Source of the DNA: Bacteroidales bacterium
Lineage (GTDB): Bacteria; Bacteroidota; Bacteroidia; Bacteroidales; F082
DNA: 64,000 nucleotides
NCBI GenBank assembly: GCA_023229245.1
Contig: JALNZU010000004.1
Span: 1 to 64,000, forward strand
Direction of reading: 5' to 3'
The notes below the pieces were generated by a model, which did no database searches, was not told where the DNA came from, and was given only the letters and a program-made list of their open reading frames with translations. Shown in pieces: positions 28,723 to 37,811 of the stretch (position 1 is its first letter; each line of letters begins with the position of its first letter). The position numbers were made by a program, and so were the translations under genes.

Positions 28723-28992
28723 TTATTTGCGGATACCTAATTTCTTAATGATCTCGCGGTACCTTTCAATGTCTTTCTCCTTTAAATAATCAAGAAGCTT
28801 TCTTCTCTTACCTACTAAACGTACTAACGCACGCATGGTGGCCATATCCTTTTTGTGGGTCTTTAAGTGTTCGGTCAGATGTTTGATCCTGAAAGAAAAC
28901 AGAGCAATCTGGCCTTCAGCAGAACCGGTATCAACAGCACTCTGACCATATTCAGTGAAAATTCCCGTCTTTTTTTCTGCGGTTAAATACAT
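28723..28992 (-). CDS. rpsO: 30S ribosomal protein S15
   Basis: 89 residues, the usual length. It binds 16S rRNA in the central domain and helps form bridge B4. Family features are the internal HLKTHKKDMATMRALVRLVGKRRKLLDYLK, an rRNA-contact helix-turn-helix, and the N-terminal TGSAEGQIALFSFRIKHLTEHL. It heads the leftward rpsO-pnp(-rpoD) unit, with a promoter at 29021-29053. Confidence 0.98.
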   Translation of the reverse strand: MYLTAEKKTGIFTEYGQSAVDTGSAEGQIALFSFRIKHLTEHLKTHKKDMATMRALVRLVGKRRKLLDYLKEKDIERYREIIKKLGIRK

Positions 28993-29020
28993 AGTATGTG
29001 TGTTACAAAATTTAAGCCTG

Positions 29021-29053
29021 CAAAAATAGTACTTTTTCTTAATCTATTGCAAA
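29021..29053 (-). promoter_or_regulatory. Promoter of rpsO-pnp
   Basis: Minus strand: TTTG at 29050-29053, 21-base spacer, TATTTTTG at 29021-29028, 28 bases upstream of the rpsO start. Confidence 0.6.
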
Positions 29054-29163
29054 GCTAAAGCGTTTTTTTCAAAAACTTACTACTAATGCGGGTTTTATAA
29101 GGGCAAAAAAAGTTAAAAGATTGAAAACAAGGCAAAGATAGCAGTTTTATTGACAGCTAAGAC

Positions 29164-29171
29164 TATTTTTG
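29164..29171 (+). promoter_or_regulatory. -7 box for idi
   Basis: TATTTTTG, 76 bases upstream of the idi start; no -33 element at the standard distance. Confidence 0.4.
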
Positions 29172-29247
29172 CCCGTATAAGCCAGAAATTATTTTGTTGA
29201 TCAAGGCTTATGAATTACAACTTACTGCTAATTAAACAAAAAAAGTT

Positions 29248-29778
29248 ATGGAGAAAGAATTTGTCGTCTTAGTTGATCCTCAAGATAATCCGATCGGATT
29301 AATGGAAAAAATGGAGGCTCATCAGAAAGCTGTGTTACACAGAGCTTTCTCGGTGTTTATTTTTAATGGCAAAGGTGAGATGTTGCTGCAACAGCGTGCC
29401 TTTAGCAAATATCATACACCCGGTCTGTGGACAAACGCCTGCTGCAGCCATCCCCGAAATGGCGAATCGTTGGAACAAGCTACCGCCCGTCGATTAAAAG
29501 AAGAAATGGGAATGCAATGCGAGATCACCAAGGCATTCGATTTTTTGTATAAAGCCGATGTAGGTCAGGGACTCATAGAACATGAAGTGGATCATGTGTT
29601 CTTAGGTATAACAGATCAGCAACCAACTATTAATCCTGATGAGGTAGCTTCATGGAAGTATATGCCTATGGATGAACTTAAAAAAGACATACAAACAAAT
29701 CCAGAAAACTATACCGCATGGTTTAAAATTGCGTTCGACCGGCTTGTAGCTTTTTATGAGGAACAGCAAGCCAAATAG
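29248..29778 (+). CDS. idi: Isopentenyl-diphosphate delta-isomerase, type I
   Basis: 176 residues, Nudix-fold enzyme that interconverts isopentenyl and dimethylallyl diphosphate, feeding isoprenoid and menaquinone side-chain synthesis. Catalytic Cys lies in TNACCSHPRNGE; metal ligands are in HRAFSVFIFN and HEVDHVFLG (catalytic Glu region); the Nudix helix is ATARRLKEEMGM. Length matches E. coli Idi (182). Monocistronic, divergent from rpsO and convergent with the barrel protein gene. Confidence 0.96.
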   Translation: MEKEFVVLVDPQDNPIGLMEKMEAHQKAVLHRAFSVFIFNGKGEMLLQQRAFSKYHTPGLWTNACCSHPRNGESLEQATARRLKEEMGMQCEITKAFDFLYKADVGQGLIEHEVDHVFLGITDQQPTINPDEVASWKYMPMDELKKDIQTNPENYTAWFKIAFDRLVAFYEEQQAK

Positions 29779-29875
29779 TAGGTAAATATACATCCGATTG
29801 AATGAGCCCTGCTGTATTTTTGTTAGGACTATATTGAAGTTCAGGCTTGAATAAATGAGATGTTTTTTATAAAAA

Positions 29876-29900
29876 AAAGCCCGCTTTTACAGCAGGCTTT
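29876..29900 (-). terminator. Terminator of the small outer-membrane barrel gene
   Basis: Ten-base-pair stem (29876-29885, 29891-29900). Its one mismatch becomes a G-U pair in the leftward transcript, which then continues into eight T. It lies 24 bases past the leftward stop codon. Confidence 0.75.
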
Positions 29901-29924
29901 CTCACAATAAACAAAATTTCAATC

Positions 29925-30437
29925 CTAAAACTTGAGTGTTAATCCTACGTTAAGTAATGAAATTCCGTATCCTAATTCGGCAAACAATCCAAAACTTTCG
30001 CCAAAGTGATATCTTGCTCCCACAAAGCCCGCATAGGCTAATCCCCCAACAGTGGGAAGCGGTAGATTAGATGAGCCATCTTCTTTTATCGAAGCGATGT
30101 TGTAGCCTAATAAAGCACCCCCATACGTGTCAATATTATCTACTAAGTCTAAATGATACGCACCACGAGCACCTACGATCATATAGGTGTAATTCCATGA
30201 ATAGAAAACGGCATCAAGTTTTGAACTGGTATAGCCAAAATATCCGCCAATACTTATCTGATCGTTGATTCCCACGTCAAAAGATAAAGATATAGGTGGA
30301 ATAGAGGCTTTACCGGCTATAAAACCGGAACCAAATCCTACACCAATATTGAGGTCCTTTTGACCTTTCTCATACTGCGCAAATGTGAAACTGGCAAAAC
30401 CAAACACTAAAATTAAAATAAAGCTAATCTTTTTCAT
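29925..30437 (-). CDS. Small outer-membrane beta-barrel protein
   Basis: 170 residues. A clear signal peptide (MKKISFILILVFGFASFTFAQ) is followed by alternating hydrophobic/polar strands with Gly and Tyr turns (GVGFGSGFIAG, ISIGGYFGYTSS, YMIVGARGAYHL, FVGARYHFGESFGLFAELGYG), ending in LNVGLTLKF with a C-terminal Phe as in barrel proteins. It is probably an eight-strand OmpX/OmpW-type barrel of unknown role. It has a strong terminator downstream and a long untranslated leader if the -7 box at 30666-30673 is used. Confidence 0.85.
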   Translation of the reverse strand: MKKISFILILVFGFASFTFAQYEKGQKDLNIGVGFGSGFIAGKASIPPISLSFDVGINDQISIGGYFGYTSSKLDAVFYSWNYTYMIVGARGAYHLDLVDNIDTYGGALLGYNIASIKEDGSSNLPLPTVGGLAYAGFVGARYHFGESFGLFAELGYGISLLNVGLTLKF

Positions 30438-30748
30438 TTAATTCGTTTTTTAAAAATGCCTACTCTGAATGCTTTTCGGCTTCCGCAAAAGGATATACGG
30501 CAAAAATCAAGTGAAAAAGAGGGTGTGCATCTACGTAAAAAGTCGTATTTATCTACGACTTAACACTATAAAAAAGGCGTTAAAGGATTTATAATCAGGT
30601 AAAGACAAGTTAATTCATCTGCTATGAGATATCTGGCAGAAAATTCAGTGTTGAAGACTGTAAACCAAAAATAGTTTCTTATGGCACTATAAACCAATGT
30701 CCTAAAACTTTCAGCTGACGGCTGATACTGCTTTTACCAGGCTATATT
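30438..30748. other. Long leader/intergenic region upstream of the barrel gene
   Basis: 311 bases without a gene. It contains a perfect 8-base-pair hairpin (30540-30547 with 30554-30561) and a leftward -7 box TATTTTTG (30666-30673) with TTG 21 bases upstream (30695-30697). If used, this gives the barrel mRNA a leader of about 220 bases. Confidence 0.45.
30666..30673 (-). promoter_or_regulatory. Candidate -7 box for the barrel gene
   Basis: Minus-strand TATTTTTG with TTG at 30695-30697 (21-base spacer). Confidence 0.4.
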
Positions 30749-31345
30749 TCACAATGTATGCGCTATTTCAATAAATCCAGGATAGGCTAATTGGGTTAGT
30801 CCTACCTGAATATATGGTTTCACTTTGAAGAGCAGATCAACCGGCTGACTGCTGCTACCGGTCAGCTTAAATCCTAAATTTGAGATCATGTCAATGCTCT
30901 GCCCTGACAAGACCTGAAATAATTCCGTCGTAATAGGGATATGTACCAAAGTTTGACCTTCTGGCTCAATCTCATATCGCTTTTCCATTTGACCTGAGAT
31001 AAGCTCTAATCCGTCAATCAGCAGGCTATAGTCCATACGCGATAAGGCAGCCTTTTTATCATTAGGATTTTTTATACTGACTAACAAGTTTAGCTTTAAT
31101 GGTAACTGTTTGCTGAACACTGCATTAGTCAATTGCATGATCTGGGCAGCGTTCAGGTCTTTACGTCCCATACCCTCATCTAAACTGATGCCGGCCAACT
31201 GAATATTGTCAACCCCTTGAACATCGAAAGTACATAACGACAAGCGCTTCATCTGAGCAGCCTGTTGTATGATGCTACAGGAAGGTAACAAAGCAAGCTG
31301 TATTCCTGCAATCAGAAAAAAGATTAAAAAACGTTTTGACTTCAT
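30749..31345 (-). CDS. Lipoprotein with LEA type 2-like domain
   Basis: 198 residues. The N terminus is a lipoprotein signal peptide ending in the lipobox LLPSC, so C23 would be lipidated. The mature part is beta-rich, with VQGVDNIQLAGISLD and LNLLVSIKNPNDKKAALSRMDYSLLIDGLELISGQ. The phrase 'ikNPNdkkaal...ysl.idG..l.sG' is characteristic of LEA_2/WHy-type immunoglobulin-like domains, known from desiccation-related plant proteins and bacterial lipoproteins. Exact function unknown. Monocistronic, with 253 bases upstream to the divergent lplA gene. Confidence 0.75.
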   Translation of the reverse strand: MKSKRFLIFFLIAGIQLALLPSCSIIQQAAQMKRLSLCTFDVQGVDNIQLAGISLDEGMGRKDLNAAQIMQLTNAVFSKQLPLKLNLLVSIKNPNDKKAALSRMDYSLLIDGLELISGQMEKRYEIEPEGQTLVHIPITTELFQVLSGQSIDMISNLGFKLTGSSSQPVDLLFKVKPYIQVGLTQLAYPGFIEIAHTL

Positions 31346-31564
31346 ATCTAATGATTTATAAAAAGTGAATCGATTAATTTTTACAATATAGTCTTTGACC
31401 GCTCAATGAAATAAAGTCTCATATTGTTTGGTGTGTCTTGGCTTGAATCAAAATAGTTTATGCACCGATCAAACTAAATACACAACTTTTCATCTTAAAT
31501 GATGACCTTTTTCAAGCCAGTAAAGTTAGGCTTTTCCCTGAAGAAGTCCTTATAGAAAAACCTT

Positions 31565-31572
31565 TATTTTTG
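31565..31572 (+). promoter_or_regulatory. -7 box for lplA
   Basis: TATTTTTG, 26 bases upstream of the lplA start. Confidence 0.5.
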
Positions 31573-31598
31573 CGCCGATGTAAGTTAGGCACTAAACT

Positions 31599-32579
31599 AT
31601 GATAGAGCTTGTTAAACCTGATACAGACCCTTGGTTCAATATTGCAGCCGAAGAATATGTAACCCACCATATGGAAGATGAGGTCTTTATGCTGTGGGAG
31701 AATACTGATTGTGTGGTGATAGGCAAACATCAGCATGCTTTATCAGAAGTGAATTTGATGTGGTTGGAAAATGCTGACATACCGGTTATACGACGGATTT
31801 CCGGAGGAGGAACGGTTTTTCAAGGTGTTGGAAATATTAACTATTCTTTTGTAACTAATCATCATACAAATAAAGACAGGGTAAGCTTCGAACGGGCTAC
31901 AGCACCTATCAGAGCGTTCCTCAAGGCTAAGGATTTGGATGTGGAGCTGACCGGGAAAAGCAACCTTACCATAAAAGGTAAAAAAATATCAGGTAATGCA
32001 GCACATCTATATAAAAACCGGAGCCTTCATCATGGGACTCTCTTGTTTGATGCTCATTTGGAGACTATCCGACAGGCTCTTGACAGCCGGCCTGAGAACT
32101 ATCTCACCAAGGCTATTCAATCGAACAGGGCAGAAATCATCAACCTGAACTCTTTACTTAGAGAGCAGATAAGTCGTGAAGAATTCTTATCTGAGCTGAG
32201 ACAGTTTATCCGAGACCAACTCCAAATTTCAGATAGCCGTAGCTTTACTCAAGCTGAACTGAATGATATTGAGCAACTGGCAGAGCAGAAATACCGAAGT
32301 TGGGATTGGAATATAGGATATTCACCTGATTATCAACTAACCAGAACCATTGGATTCAATAGGGAAACAGTCGAAATATCATTGCATGTAAGCAAGGGAA
32401 TGATAAAAGATATATGTGCTTCGAAGGATACGGATCCATCTCTGACACATTTGTTGCAAGAACATCTGATCGGATGCTACCACCGTAGAAATGACCTGAT
32501 CCAACGATTGAAACATCAGGATTTTAGTCCCTATATTGCACAAGACCATTGCCAGAAAGTAGCCCAACTCTTGCTCTGA
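31599..32579 (+). CDS. lplA: Lipoate-protein ligase A
   Basis: 326 residues. It activates lipoate with ATP and attaches it to the lysine of lipoyl domains (2-oxoacid dehydrogenases, GcvH). The BPL/LplA catalytic domain shows NIAAEEYV, the lipoate/AMP-binding RRISGGGTVFQGVGNINYSF, and the catalytic-lysine region KGKKISGNAAHLYKNRSLHHG. The C-terminal accessory domain (about 240-326, from YRSWDWNIGYSPDY) is present, so this is the full ligase rather than a split form. The gcvT gene at 45.4 kb belongs to one pathway that needs lipoylation. Confidence 0.94.
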   Translation: MIELVKPDTDPWFNIAAEEYVTHHMEDEVFMLWENTDCVVIGKHQHALSEVNLMWLENADIPVIRRISGGGTVFQGVGNINYSFVTNHHTNKDRVSFERATAPIRAFLKAKDLDVELTGKSNLTIKGKKISGNAAHLYKNRSLHHGTLLFDAHLETIRQALDSRPENYLTKAIQSNRAEIINLNSLLREQISREEFLSELRQFIRDQLQISDSRSFTQAELNDIEQLAEQKYRSWDWNIGYSPDYQLTRTIGFNRETVEISLHVSKGMIKDICASKDTDPSLTHLLQEHLIGCYHRRNDLIQRLKHQDFSPYIAQDHCQKVAQLLL

Positions 32580-32725
32580 CAGTTAGGCTGAAAACAGACT
32601 GTGCTTTATTGGTATTGAAATCATTCTTATTGATTAAGCTTGTATTTTTACATCTCGGATTACATCAGTCGGACCGAAAAGAATTTATGTATGAAAGCGA
32701 AGCTGTTTAACAGACCATCTCAATA

Positions 32726-35677
32726 GTGTCGGAACTCAATGTATATAGTGCGTTAGCAGACTTGCGGCAGGAGTTAGCCGGAGATTTATTGCTTGATGAA
32801 GCCAATCGTGTGTTTTATAGTACCGATGCATCGGTCTATCGCGAGAAGCCGTTAGCTGTAGCCCGACCATTTGATGAGCAGGATGTCATCCGGTTAGTCC
32901 GGTTTGCCAATGAGCGATCTGTATCCCTTATCCCGCGGGCAGCAGGTACTTCATTAGCAGGTCAGGTGGTGGGTAACGGAATAGTGGTAGATGTGTCACG
33001 CTATATGAACCGTATCTTAGAATTTAATGCAGCCGAGAGATGGGTGAAGGTTCAACCAGGTGTCATACTAAGCGAGCTCAACCAATATCTGTTAGCCTCC
33101 GGACTTTTCTTTGCACCCGAAACTTCTACCGCAGATTATTGCACTATAGGAGGCATGGTAGGTAATAATGCCTGCGGAGCTAACTCATTGATATATGGCA
33201 GTACACGCGACCACCTGATTGAGATGGAAATAGTTTTAAGTAATGGCAATCAGATTGTGGTCGGTCCTGTGTCAAAAAAAGCTTTTGATGAGAAATGCAA
33301 ACTAGATAGCTTGGAAGGTGCACTTTATAGAAATATGCGTGATATCTTATCCGATCCTATCAATCAGACGGAAATCCGACGGGAATATCCCGATAAAGAA
33401 CTCAAAAGGCGCAACACAGGCTATGCAATTGATTTACTGCTTGATTCGGAGGTTTTTTCACCCGAAGGGACCGCTTTTAATTTTTGTCAACTTTTGGCTG
33501 GTTCCGAAGGTACTTTAGCTTTCACTACAGCTATCAAGCTGAATTTGGTTCCATTACCTCCGGCTCATAACGCATTGGTTTGTGTGCATATAGAAAGTGT
33601 ACAAGATGCATTACAAGCTAATCTCATCGCCTTAGAATTCAATCCGGTAGCTGTTGAACTGATGGATAAAACCTTATTGGATCTTTCCAAAAAGAATAGC
33701 AGTCAGCTTGCCAATCGTTTTTTTATTCAAGGTGATCCGGCAGCTTTGCTTGTCGTAGAATTTGCAGAAGAGCAAGCCGATCTGATCCTGGATAAAGTAG
33801 AAGCGATGAAACAGGCTTTGCAAGCTAAATCATTAGGCTATCATTTTCCTGTCGTAAAGGGATCAGACATACAAAAGGTATGGGCATTGCGTAAGGCCGG
33901 ACTGGGAATATTGAATAATATGGTTGGCGATGCCAAGCCCGTAGCGGTTGTCGAAGACACAGCAGTACACCCCAAGCGATTGCCGGAATATATTACTGCT
34001 TTCGATACTATGCTTAGCCGGTTTGATAAAACTTGTGTGTATTACGGCCATGTATCTACAGGTGAGTTACATCTGAGACCAGTGATGAATCTCAAAGATC
34101 CCGCAGAGGTGGAGCTGTTTTATACTATTGCACATGAAACAGCCAGGATAGTGAAGCAGTTCAAAGGATCGCTCAGTGGCGAGCATGGTGATGGACGACT
34201 TAGAGGACAGTTTATCCCTTTGATGATAGGACAAACAAACTATTCACATCTGAAATCTATTAAGCAATGCTGGGATGCTGATGGCATATTTAATCCGCAC
34301 AAAATAGTGGATACACTTCCAATGAACAGTTCATTGCGTTACCAAGCTGGTCAAAAGACAAGAGAGTTTGATACGGTCTTTGATTTTTCTGCAGATCAGG
34401 GCATACTGAGGGCTGCCGAGAAATGCAATGGTACGGCCGTATGCCGGACAACAGAACTGACTGGAAGAATGATGTGTCCGTCCTATATGGCAATGCGTGA
34501 TGAACGTACTACTACTCGTGCACGGGCAAATCTGTTACGCGAAGTACTTACCTATTCCAATGCATCGAATCCATTCGATGATCAGGCATTGTTTGAAACT
34601 ATGGAATTATGCCTTTCATGCAAAGCCTGTAAATCAGAGTGCCCCAGCTCGGTTGATGTAGCTAAACTGAAAGCCGAGTTTCTTCAACAGTATTACGATG
34701 CCAACCGTATCCCATTACGAACCCGTATGATAGCTCATATAGCTGATATTAACCATTTTGGAAGCTTTTTACCCGGGCTGACTAATTTTTTCCTGAGTAA
34801 TAGATGGACAGCTACTATGCTGAAAAAAATACTTGGCATTGCGACTGAAAGAAACTTCCCTTTGTTGTACCATACAACTCTCGATAACTGGTTCAGAAAA
34901 AACAGCCCCAACATAAAGAGTACATATTCTGCCGGGAGCTTGCTGTTGTTTAATGACGAGTTTACCCGCTTTACTGATACCGGGATCGGGATTGAAGCCA
35001 TACTGCTGTTGACTCATCTCGGGTTTGATGTGCAAATTCCACGGCATACACAAAGTGGTCGTGCCATGATCAGCAAGGGTTTGTTGCGTAAAGCCCGTAG
35101 TATGGCCGACGAAAATGTAGAACGTTTGTGGAGCATAGTGAGCAGCCATCGACCTTTGGTAGGGATAGAACCTTCGGCAGTGCTAAGCTTCAGAGATGAA
35201 TATCCCGAATTGGTAAGCCCTAAGCTACGCACCAAAGCGAAGCAATTAGCTGAAAATTGCTTTACCATAGAAGAATTCCTATATCAAAAGGTTCAGGAAG
35301 GTAAGATCAACCGAGACCTGTTTACCAACCAGCCTGCTACTGTGTTTTATCATGGCCATTGCCATCAGAAGGCGCTGGCGTCAACAAAAGAAGCAGTAGG
35401 TATATTAGGCCTTCCAAAAAACTGGATAGTGAAAGAAATACAAGCCGGATGTTGCGGTATGGCAGGATCGTTTGGCTACGAAGCCGAATATTATAAGCTT
35501 TCGATGAAAATAGGAGAGCTAAAGCTGTTTCCTGCTGTCAGAAAATTGGAAGCGAACAATCTGATAGCTGCCTCTGGCACCTCCTGTCGGCAACAGATAG
35601 CTGATGGGACAGGCCGCATAGCTCTACATCCGATCAGCCTGCTGTACAGAGCTTTGAACGACCATCCCTTCCAATAA
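32726..35677 (+). CDS. FAD-binding and Fe-S-binding oxidoreductase (D-2-hydroxyacid dehydrogenase, YdiJ/GlcD-GlcF type)
   Basis: 983 residues. A GTG start at 32726 is used because an in-frame stop lies 18 bases upstream and no ATG gives the family N terminus. The N-terminal half is a VAO/PCMH FAD domain (PRAAGTSLAGQVVGNG, IGGMVGNNACGANSLIYGSTRD) with a FAD-oxidase C domain (HVSTGELHLRP, SGEHGDGRL). The second half has a Cys-rich segment (AVCRTTELTGRMMCPSYMA), a 4Fe-4S motif (CLSCKACKSECP) and a CCG domain (GHCHQKAL, AGCCGMAGSFG). This domain order matches E. coli YdiJ and related D-2-hydroxyglutarate/D-lactate dehydrogenases, which pass electrons to the quinone pool. Substrate not determinable. 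Confidence 0.92.
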   Translation: MSELNVYSALADLRQELAGDLLLDEANRVFYSTDASVYREKPLAVARPFDEQDVIRLVRFANERSVSLIPRAAGTSLAGQVVGNGIVVDVSRYMNRILEFNAAERWVKVQPGVILSELNQYLLASGLFFAPETSTADYCTIGGMVGNNACGANSLIYGSTRDHLIEMEIVLSNGNQIVVGPVSKKAFDEKCKLDSLEGALYRNMRDILSDPINQTEIRREYPDKELKRRNTGYAIDLLLDSEVFSPEGTAFNFCQLLAGSEGTLAFTTAIKLNLVPLPPAHNALVCVHIESVQDALQANLIALEFNPVAVELMDKTLLDLSKKNSSQLANRFFIQGDPAALLVVEFAEEQADLILDKVEAMKQALQAKSLGYHFPVVKGSDIQKVWALRKAGLGILNNMVGDAKPVAVVEDTAVHPKRLPEYITAFDTMLSRFDKTCVYYGHVSTGELHLRPVMNLKDPAEVELFYTIAHETARIVKQFKGSLSGEHGDGRLRGQFIPLMIGQTNYSHLKSIKQCWDADGIFNPHKIVDTLPMNSSLRYQAGQKTREFDTVFDFSADQGILRAAEKCNGTAVCRTTELTGRMMCPSYMAMRDERTTTRARANLLREVLTYSNASNPFDDQALFETMELCLSCKACKSECPSSVDVAKLKAEFLQQYYDANRIPLRTRMIAHIADINHFGSFLPGLTNFFLSNRWTATMLKKILGIATERNFPLLYHTTLDNWFRKNSPNIKSTYSAGSLLLFNDEFTRFTDTGIGIEAILLLTHLGFDVQIPRHTQSGRAMISKGLLRKARSMADENVERLWSIVSSHRPLVGIEPSAVLSFRDEYPELVSPKLRTKAKQLAENCFTIEEFLYQKVQEGKINRDLFTNQPATVFYHGHCHQKALASTKEAVGILGLPKNWIVKEIQAGCCGMAGSFGYEAEYYKLSMKIGELKLFPAVRKLEANNLIAASGTSCRQQIADGTGRIALHPISLLYRALNDHPFQ

Positions 35678-35741
35678 CACCCCTTTTTATTGGAAGCCTC
35701 TTCTGATCCCACCAAAGAAAATTAAAGTTTTTTATGAAAAA

Positions 35742-35767
35742 AATAGTGGACAATCATGTCCATTATT
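35742..35767. promoter_or_regulatory. Palindromic operator upstream of the Rrf2 gene
   Basis: Inverted repeat with 11-base arms (35742-35752 and 35757-35767, one mismatch) around a 4-base spacer; the core is TGGACA-N4-TGTCCA. It ends 43 bases before the regulator's start codon. Size and symmetry fit a dimeric Rrf2 repressor site, so autoregulation is inferred. Confidence 0.6.
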
Positions 35768-35810
35768 CGATTTTATTTGTTTCTTTTGTGTGAGTGAATG
35801 AATTGTTACT

Positions 35811-36245
35811 ATGTTTTCGAAAGCTTGTGAATATGGCATCAGGGCTACTGTGTATTTGGTAGGTCAATCTCTGGCAGACAAAAAGACCAATTTGAAAGAC
35901 CTGGCTGAGGCTATTGACTCGCCGGCTGCCTACACATCGAAAATATTGCAGCAATTGGTTCGCAGCCGGCTTATTATATCTGAAAAGGGACCAGGTGGTG
36001 GATTTTCGGTAGAGAAATCCAGGATACAGACTCTCAAGCTCAGTCATGTGGTGCAGGCAATCGACAATGATGATATTTATCATGGCTGCGGCTTAGGATT
36101 TCCCAACTGCAGTGAAAGCCAGCCTTGCTTGATCCATCATCAGTTTAAAGCCATACGGAACGACTTGAAATATATGCTTGAGACCACAAGTTTAGTGGAT
36201 CTGGCAAATGATATCGACAAGGGAATCTCATTTTTAAAACGTTAA
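35811..36245 (+). CDS. Rrf2-family transcriptional regulator (NsrR/IscR-like)
   Basis: 144 residues. A winged helix-turn-helix (about 5-60) has the family pattern ACEYGIRATVYL, LAEAIDSPAAYTSKILQQL and GPGGGFSV. The effector region carries three cysteines, C93, C100 and C106 (C-x6-C-x5-C), placed as in NsrR and IscR, where they hold an Fe-S cluster sensing NO, oxygen or Fe-S status. It lies 13 bases before the DUF438 gene and probably forms an operon with it and the flavoprotein. The downstream NO-reductase-like genes favour an NsrR-like role; that is inference. A near-perfect palindrome at 35742-35767 is the likely operator. Confidence 0.9.
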   Translation: MFSKACEYGIRATVYLVGQSLADKKTNLKDLAEAIDSPAAYTSKILQQLVRSRLIISEKGPGGGFSVEKSRIQTLKLSHVVQAIDNDDIYHGCGLGFPNCSESQPCLIHHQFKAIRNDLKYMLETTSLVDLANDIDKGISFLKR

Positions 36246-36258
36246 TAATAAATCAGGT

Positions 36259-37809
36259 ATGAAACCATATACTAATCCTATAACAGAAGGTAAATCTTTA
36301 GAGATGAAAAAGCATCTTACCTTGGATGAAGAACGCATTCGTAAGATGATTGACATAAAGCTAAAGCTTTTCAACAAAGAGATCACTCTGGCTGAGGCAA
36401 AAGAGATAGTCAATGCGACTTTTGACCATATTACGGCTGAAGAGTTTGCGTATGGCGAGCAGCATTTGTTGGACGCCGGTATCACCGATGAGATCATGGC
36501 TCAAGGGATGGATGAGGTGTTAGATGTTTTCAGAGATGTATTGGCAGAAAACATATTGAACCTGCCAAAGGGGCATCCTATACAGACTTATGCCGATGAA
36601 GCTGCTGCTATCACTAAGATAGTGAATAAGATGGAGCAAAAACTCAAAGCAAGGTTTATCAAAAACGAATGGCTGGAGCTATATGATCAGCTTAGTCAGA
36701 TCAACATACATTTTAGCCGCAAACAGCATCAACTATTCTCGGCTTTAGAGCGCAAAGGTTTTGACCGGCCTTCAAAGATCATGTGGACCTTCGATGATGG
36801 GGTTAGAGATACTATCAGAGCTTCTTTTGCCCTGCTTCAGGATGATAAAGATCAGGCTTTTTTGGATGCACAGCCAGAAGTGATCTTTTTAGTACGCGAT
36901 ATTTTGGTAAAAGAGCGGGATGTGCTTTATCCTACATCACTCAGGCTGCTTAGCGATGATGAGTTTGTGAAAATGCGTATCAGTGATGACGAGATAGGCT
37001 ATTGCCTGATAGATAATCCGCCACCTTATCCAGGAAAAGAAACAACTACACCTGAGGTGGCTTCTGCTGGAAAAGAGGCTTTGCTGAGCGATATACAGGC
37101 AGTATTGGAAAAGCATGGGTTAGAAATTAAACAGGCTGATACCTTATTAGATGTTGCTACAGGAAAACTCACCTTAGAGCAGATCAATCTGTTGTATCAG
37201 CATATGCCTATTGACTTGTCGTTTGTAGATGAGAATAATGAGGTTCGCTTTTATACTGATACCAAACATCGTATTTTCCCACGTAGTGCTGGTGTCATAG
37301 GGCGTAAAGTACAAAACTGTCACCCGCGGGAAAGTCTTGATAAGGTTGAAGGGGTCATCAATGCTTTTCGTAGCGGCGAACAAGATACAGCAGAGTTTTG
37401 GCTCGACAAAGGGGAAAAGTTCATATATATTTTATTTACTGCAATTCGCGATGAGCAAGGCAACTACAGGGGTACTCTGGAATCTATGCAAGAGGTAGCC
37501 CATATTCGTAGTCTAAGCGGAAGCCGACGATTATTGACATGGGATAAATCCCCAAAACAATCTGCTCCAAAAACCGATAATCATTTGGAGATAACACCCA
37601 AAACATTGATTGCTAAGCTGATATTACAATATCCGCCATTGAAGGAATTTATGATCTCGCTTTCACCTGCCTATCATAACTTGAACAATCCAACCATATT
37701 CAATACGATGAAAGATGTGGCTACACTAGAAATAGTCAGTCAGATAGGCGGCTTTGAGGTGAAAGAACTGATACAAAAAATAACACAATTTATTAACTCT
37801 AACTCCTAA
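36259..37809 (+). CDS. DUF438 / hemerythrin-like / PAS domain protein
   Basis: 516 residues, soluble. Domain order by eye: DUF438 (about 15-85: LDEERIRKMIDIKLKLFNKE), a hemerythrin-like helical region with conserved His/Glu (LPKGHPIQTY, HFSRKQHQLFSALE, LVKERDVLYPTSLRLL), a PAS domain near 320-430 (LSFVDENNEVRFYTDTKHRIFPR), and a C-terminal DUF1858-like segment (about 445-516, QYPPLKEFMISLSPAYHNLNNP). An alternative start is 36304 (MKKHLTLDEER). Proteins of this build are often near NO- and oxygen-responsive genes, and a gas-sensing or diiron role is plausible. It is followed by the flavoprotein gene after 2 bases. Confidence 0.85.
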   Translation: MKPYTNPITEGKSLEMKKHLTLDEERIRKMIDIKLKLFNKEITLAEAKEIVNATFDHITAEEFAYGEQHLLDAGITDEIMAQGMDEVLDVFRDVLAENILNLPKGHPIQTYADEAAAITKIVNKMEQKLKARFIKNEWLELYDQLSQINIHFSRKQHQLFSALERKGFDRPSKIMWTFDDGVRDTIRASFALLQDDKDQAFLDAQPEVIFLVRDILVKERDVLYPTSLRLLSDDEFVKMRISDDEIGYCLIDNPPPYPGKETTTPEVASAGKEALLSDIQAVLEKHGLEIKQADTLLDVATGKLTLEQINLLYQHMPIDLSFVDENNEVRFYTDTKHRIFPRSAGVIGRKVQNCHPRESLDKVEGVINAFRSGEQDTAEFWLDKGEKFIYILFTAIRDEQGNYRGTLESMQEVAHIRSLSGSRRLLTWDKSPKQSAPKTDNHLEITPKTLIAKLILQYPPLKEFMISLSPAYHNLNNPTIFNTMKDVATLEIVSQIGGFEVKELIQKITQFINSNS

Positions 37810-37811
37810 AT

